Below are positions 59,030 to 64,000 of a DNA stretch of 64,000 nt, in pieces; position 1 is the first letter of the stretch, and the number at the start of each line of letters is the position of its first letter. Source of the stretch: Pseudoscleropodium purum. Taxonomy: Eukaryota; Streptophyta; Bryopsida; Hypnales; Brachytheciaceae. The notes below the pieces were generated by a model. That model did no database searches and had not been told where the DNA came from. It was given only the letters and a program-made list of their open reading frames with translations. Both the position numbers and the translations under genes were made by a program. Where the stretch lies: contig OZ017797.1 in NCBI GenBank assembly GCA_963969395.1, positions 35,278,001-35,342,000 of the forward strand. Direction: 5' to 3'.

Positions 59030-60220
59030 CCAAAACTGCCATTTCTAGTACAAGTACCAAATTTTAGAAAAAAAACATTTGTGGACACATATTACCATAG
59101 GATCTTGTAGTACACTAGTTTGAAAACATGTGAGGAAATTTTCAAAATTTTCTACTATGTAGATTGCAAGATATTAACATTTGAAGTAACAAATTTCCTT
59201 TTTTTGGCCTTACCAAAATCCACATAGCTGTACTTCATAAAGTCACATTTCTATGAATTTTTTTTCAAATTGGTGGTTATTTTTTGAAATCATTTTTTCC
59301 AATCAAGTTGGCTACATGCTTGAAAAATTTCAGATTTTTAAAGTTATACAACATATAGGAAAAAATAGTAAGTGGAAAGAAGTGGAGAATGATTCAAAAT
59401 ACTAAATTGTTAGAAAATTTATTTATAGAATTGAAAAATGCCAATCACAATGGTTCTAATGTTGCAATAAGCAATCTACTCCTAATTTTTTTAATTTATT
59501 TCCAAAATATTAAAAATTGAATTAAATAAAAGACTCTGAAGTTTATTTTAAAGTAGAGAATCCTTTATGACCTGCAATCTCCTGCAAATTAGAACTCCTC
59601 ATAACTTTTGACTCATTGATTAAAAAGGAATGATAACATTAGAGGATTTTTGGGGTTCAAAAGGGTTGTGAGTTCCCAATTGTTCTCAGCCCTTGCAAAC
59701 TAGCTGAAATTTGTTGTCTGATGTGGCAGTGTGATTACCACGTTGTTTTCTAAAAAAAATTCAACTTTGTTTTTCATTTTAAGAAATTTCATTTGATTTA
59801 AATTTTTTTTCAATTTTTTTTTTGACAACATGGCATTTGCTTTGTTGTAGAGGGAATTACTTGACAAGGCCCTCTTGGACCCTAGAAAATTCTTTAATGA
59901 AAGCTTTCCAAATATATGTAAATTTAAAGAAGCAATTTCAAATTTTAATTTCTTAAAAAAGTGATTTTTAAAGAAGTTTTTTTGCTACCTGACTTGCTCG
60001 TTGAATAATGAAAAGTACATATCAATCAATAAATTTTTAACTATGTAGTCAAAAGTTATGAAAATTGTTGGGCCTAGGAGCTGCTCCTTGGGCACATGTC
60101 TTGTTAAAATTTTAAAGAAAAAAATAAAAACTTCATTTGTAGTAAGTTGCCCCAAATTGCTATGGTGCTAAAAAACACAATTTAGGCATTTAGGGGTTAG
60201 TTAATGTTCATATTGACATT
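59030..60220. repeat. Long dispersed AT-rich repeat, copy interrupted by a MITE
   Basis: Blocks of the 20467-21400 copy recur in the same order (aactgccatttctagtacaa, accataggatcttg, aagttggctacatgct, actcctcataacttttgact, aaggaatga). They continue after a family B MITE at 59637-59899 (aaagctttccaaatatatgt corresponds to caaagttttccacttatgta in the intact copy). Confidence 0.85.
59637..59899. mobile_element. MITE family B, copy 3, inserted in the long AT-rich repeat
   Basis: A 263-bp element with inverted ends CATTAGAGGATTTTTGGGGT and GACCCTAGAAAATTCTTTAATG. Interior gatgtggcagtgtgatta and gacaacatggcatttgc correspond to blocks of copies 1 and 2. The uninterrupted copy of the host repeat at about 21100 acts as an empty site. 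Confidence 0.8.
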
Positions 60221-60867
60221 AAGTGTTAAAGTTTGCATTTAGTGTTGCAAACACTAAATTTCATTTATTTATTAGTATAGTGTAGTGACACTCATGAACT
60301 TCAAGGTATCCACCCACTTCCCATTCCATTCCAAGTTTCCAATAGAGCCTATAGTAGCTCACCAAATTTTGATCACTCCCCCATCCTTGTGATATAGGCT
60401 ATTTTCTTTTTGATCAACATGAAATCAACAATGATTAATTATGGCACAATTCCCAACACAGTTGTGGCGCATTACTATTGGTTGCAAGACTCATGATATT
60501 GCAATGCAACCAGCCCTTGGTTGATTTTGCAATCAATCTATGGTCAAAAATAGAAAGGTCTTTATCATCATTATAGGTCAAAGAAAATCTTCCACTAAAA
60601 AATTCATAGTATTTATGTTTTGTGTAATAAAATTTTGGAAAAATACAAAATCCTTCCAAACTCTATTTTCGTACATGGGAAAATTACGAATTCAAAAAAC
60701 CCGCACTCCAAATATGCATAATTGCTTAAGTGGTTGGAAATGGGCTGACTACCCTAATCCATCTCCTAATTCCTAATTTAAGTCACCAAACAATCAATAA
60801 TTAAACTCAATACTTATTAGATAATTAAGGAACGTTTGCAGTCAGTCCGCCTGCCTGCCTGCAAATG

Positions 60868-60965
60868 TCCCTTCCCTCCCATCGTCCCTCCGTCACCCTC
60901 CCTCCGTCCCCATCCCTCCGTCACCCTCCCTCCTCCCTCCGTCTCTTCCCTCCTTCCCTCCCATA
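60868..60965. repeat. CCCTCC(GT) polypyrimidine low-complexity tract
   Basis: Almost uninterrupted pyrimidines with repeated ccctccgtc and ccctcc units on the plus strand. Frames through it encode only Pro/Ser repeats and are not considered genes. Confidence 0.88.
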
Positions 60966-61719
60966 CACGCAAAACTCAAACTTTGAACAAGCGTCATTTG
61001 TTTACCCACCCCCTTTGAGCAAGCTTCCGTCACGCACCATTCCATTGATTTCATTCAACTAGTCTAAACCTCCATCTCTATAATATTCTAACCGTCCAAA
61101 TTTCTAACAATTCTCTGACTGACTCATTCTTCTGGGGTGCTGTGTCCCCGGCCAGACAGCCGTAGTTTGCAAGCGAGCAAAGCTGGTTTCTGTCTTTACC
61201 TCAGCGGCGGTGACGCAGGGGTATTTTCTACATGAAGTGGCAGCTAATTTATTTGTTTAGTGCCGCAAAAGCAACAAAGTTGGAGCTCGGCGTCAGTGGG
61301 TAGTCTTGGAGACCGAGCTTACCTAGGTTCCATTTGCATGTTCTACTCCACACATGTGTGCATGAGTGCACTTAGCTTTTTAGACTTGCATTTTTGCTGG
61401 CAGGGAAGGAGAGTTAACTTATTTAGTATGCTTGCAACGTCACTTCCAGCTCTGTCAACCTTCCACTTGCGCTTGCTAGGAGCGCCTTGCAAGTATCTTA
61501 GCTTGTGATGGATCCCTGGCCTTTCTTCTGGCACTAATTAATTGATATATCCTGCTTATCGGTAGTCGCAGACTGTGCATTGCTGCACAGGAGCTGGCTA
61601 TAAGTGACCAGGTTGGGCGTTGACGTAATGCCCATGCCCATTGTTGCAGTGCAGTCGACGTCGACGCCGTCGAGTTTTTTTTCAACTTTGGTGTTAATGT
61701 GGCCTGGGTGCCCCTGGTT

Positions 61720-61925
61720 ATGGACCCTAGCTCTAGTTTTTTGAGATCGTGGATTGCTGCCAAGCATCTGCACTACGTGTCTTGCTTATTGACTCGTAGC
61801 TTTAATTCTACGATGGTGGATTGTTGCCAAGGCTATATCTGTACGTATTTCGCCTATGGACTCGATCTCTAGCTTTCTGAGATGGTGGATTGTATCAGTG
61901 CCGAGCTTTTGTACGTATTTTGCTG
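61720..61925. repeat. Diverged 67-69-bp tandem repeat, three units
   Basis: The string gtggattg recurs at 61749, 61816 and 61885, preceded by ctctagttttttgagat-like and followed by gccaag-type blocks and tacgtattt in two units. It lies about 0.5-0.7 kb upstream of the GT47 start codon. Confidence 0.75.
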
Positions 61926-62449
61926 CATGTTGGGCGCGCGAATCCGACGTCTTGAAGAGATAAATGGTGCGGCTTGGCGTGCTGGAGTTTCACTGTAGGT
62001 GAGTCGATCGCTTCCGGACGTTGAAAATTCGTGCCTGGTTTGACTAGATTCTGAGCATTTCTAGTAGTGTTGCAATTTCAGCTATGGAGACTTACACCGC
62101 GCGAGGAGTCGAGACTATAATTTTGAAAAAAAAATCGATCAGTGCCTGGTCTAACTGATTAGGTAGGGAGGTAGTTCTAGCACATTATTGCATTATGTTC
62201 AACATTAGCTATGGAGTTTAAGTTTTGGCGTGCAGATTGCAACTGCGAATGACGCCTCCCCAGCTACATTGTGAGGACGAGGCATGTTAGGATACTACTA
62301 CTAACGGTACTCGCCGCCTTCCAGCCGAAGCTCCTGATCGAGAGAATTCAAATGGTGGTGCACGCGGGAGAGATGATTCAACAGGACCGGAGAGGAGACG
62401 ACGCACTTCCGTCACGCCCCTGCTCATCCAAGTGTGCATCTGCCAGGGA

Positions 62450-64000
62450 ATGATGAAACCTTCCCCCCCGCGAGACTCAAGGATTCGCAAGCCCACCATA
62501 GCCCTAACCATGGCACTTCTTCACCTGCGCACGGGAATGCGCACCCTCTTCGTGCTCGCCACCACATGCTTGGCCATCCTCTCCACGGTCCGGTATTGCC
62601 ACTTCACCAATTCCACCGACGGCATTGCGCCCAGCATCCAGGAATCTCTCCAACACCAAGTGACAACGCAGCCGACCACCCAACCACCCGTCTTCTCCAA
62701 CGCCGCCACCAACCATTCCAACTCGGGGAAACGTCTTCACATGACGACGACAACAATACTCACACAGACACCAACATGCAAGGACAGATACGTGTACATC
62801 CATTCTATTCCACGGGAGTTTAACGAACAGTTATTGGACGAATGCCGAACTCTCCAAGACTGGAGCGACATGTGCGCGGCGCTCACGAACTCCGGTCTCG
62901 GCCCCGCCATGCGCTTCGACGCCGACACTCTCGATCTCTTCACCCGAACTGGGTGGTACGAAACCAACCAATTCGCCCTTGACGTCATTTTCCACAACAG
63001 GATAAAACAGTACGACTGCTTGACGACGGAGGCCACCACCGCGTCCGCAATTTACATCCCCTTCTACGCAGGACTCGAAGCTTCTCGAACGCTCTGGAAG
63101 ACGAATCTGACGCTCCGCGACGCGACACCGTTACGTTTCGCAAGCTGGCTCCACTCGCAACGTGTTTGGAAACGTCACAGCGGCCACGACCATTTCATGA
63201 TCGGGGGACGCATCACGTGGGACTTTCGTCGCAAGGGTACCACTTGGGGGAACGTCTTACTCACTCTCCCAGTAATGCAAAACGTCACCACCTTGGTGAT
63301 TGAATCCAGCGCCTGGGAGTCCAACGACATCGGCATCCCTTACCCAACGTACTTCCACCCATCTTCCCAATTAGAAATCACTCTCTGGCAAACGAAAGCT
63401 CGCAATTTTCACCGTCCGATACTGTTTTCATTCGCTGGGGGATCCCGTAACGACATGCCGCAACTGATCCGTGGTCAGATCATAACCCAGTGCCGAGATT
63501 CTTCCCTTTGTAAGCTTTTGAGCTGTGATAGAGGCGCATGTCAGTCGCCACAACCCGTGATGCGGCTGTTTGAGCAGTCTGTGTTTTGCTTGCAACCCCA
63601 GGGAGACTCGGCGACCAGGAGGTCGATCTTTGATTCCATGCTTGCGGGGTGCATTCCTGTTTTTTTTCATGAAGACTCATTTAAAGGGTATAGTTGGCAT
63701 TTTCCGGAGAATCAATCGGTATATTCTGTGTTGATCGAGGAAGAGGGGGTGAGGAATAGGGGAGTGAGGATTGAGGAGGTGTTGAGTGGAATTTCGGAGA
63801 TGGAGAGAAGGAATCTGCGAGAGAGGGTGGTGGAGATGATTCCGAGGCTGGTGTATGCGGATCCGAGGGTGGGAGGGTCGCAGCAGGCCGAGGATGCGTT
63901 CGCCATAGCCATGAAGGTAAAATAACTTTCTCAGTTTTTCATTTGAGCGTCCGAGTGTCTGTTGTGGCATGCAGAGAATGGTGGTGACGAATGCCACTCT
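62450..64000 (+). CDS. MUR3-like xyloglucan galactosyltransferase (GT47 exostosin family), 3' end beyond window
   Basis: Type II Golgi glycosyltransferase expected to add galactose to xyloglucan side chains. Exon 1 is 62450-63916 (489 codons); a donor ATGAAG|GTAAAA is followed by acceptor GCAG at 63971-63974, and exon 2 (from 63975: RMVVTNAT) runs off the window. A short basic cytosolic tail precedes one membrane helix (about 32-47, TLFVLATTCLAILSTV) and a Ser/Thr/Gln-rich stem. The exostosin domain begins at CKDRYVYIHSIPREFNEQLL (from residue 110). It then shows GWYETNQFALDVIFHNR, YDCLT, IYIPFYAGLEASR, GGRITWDFRR, DIGIPYPTYFHPSS, FSFAGGSR, FCLQPQGDSATRRSIFDSML and AGCIPVFFHEDSF, all MUR3-type. 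Several N-glycosylation sequons occur (e.g. NST at 54, NVTT, NLTL). The start is the first ATG in frame. Galactosyl donor and acceptor are inferred from the subfamily. Confidence 0.95.

Larger units (their letters stand above)
60221..62449. other. Intergenic region upstream of the GT47 gene
   Basis: No gene recognised. AT-rich to about 60830, then markedly richer in C and G. Holds a CCCTCC-type polypyrimidine tract (about 60870-60965) and a diverged 67-69-bp tandem repeat (61720-61925). The last kilobase may contain 5' leader exons of the glycosyltransferase, but no clear border could be fixed. Confidence 0.5.

Noticed and set aside
60836..61062. Pro/Ser-rich frames
   Set aside because: Direct translation of a CCCTCC polypyrimidine tract; not a gene.
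62434..62823. 129-codon plus-strand frame overlapping the GT47 gene
   Set aside because: Overlaps the first exon of a clear MUR3-like gene in another frame; composition shadow.

Overview
The window reads as nuclear DNA of a land plant. Genes are split by short GT-AG introns and sit far apart in long AT-rich, repeat-laden intergenic DNA. Several are plant-type: a CAT-family amino-acid transporter, a plastid-style phosphoglycerate mutase, a lysine-pathway DHDPS, a MUR3-like xyloglucan galactosyltransferase and a VCCN-type bestrophin relic. Protein style and repeat-filled spacers suggest an early-diverging lineage such as a moss, but the sequence alone does not fix the species.

Layout: (1) 1-3714, AT-rich repeats. 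(2) 3715-8514, minus, a five-exon cationic amino-acid transporter whose introns carry three unrelated local repeat arrays. (3) 8515-23935, about 15 kb without a recognisable gene but with several MITE families, including one insertion whose paralogous empty site lies about 1 kb away. (4) 23936-26883, plus, a six-exon GGQ (class I release-factor-like) gene, followed by tRNA-Ser(AGA) at 27362-27443. (5) 29003-29780, a two-exon small heat-shock protein. (6) 30850-31785, a broken bestrophin-like gene disrupted by plant telomere repeats. (7) 33368-34249, an intronless kinase-only CDPK/PPCK-like gene. (8) 38369-41019, a seven-exon coiled-coil protein. (9) 42349-44938, a six-exon plastid-type phosphoglycerate mutase. 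(10) 45811-48016, minus, a type II peroxiredoxin that appears to carry an unrecognised N-terminal domain. (11) 52091-54516, a four-exon dihydrodipicolinate synthase. (12) 62450 to the window end, a MUR3-like GT47 glycosyltransferase whose last exon runs off the window.

The genes are ordinary housekeeping, metabolic and stress genes and do not form a cluster or pathway unit. Exon joins were deduced by reading-frame continuity, GT/AG borders and family resemblance; all given joins keep phase. The least ordinary items are the peroxiredoxin N-terminal extension, the telomere-repeat lesion in the bestrophin relic, a run of near-perfect hairpins inside an intron of the GGQ gene, and the MITE filled/empty site pairs.
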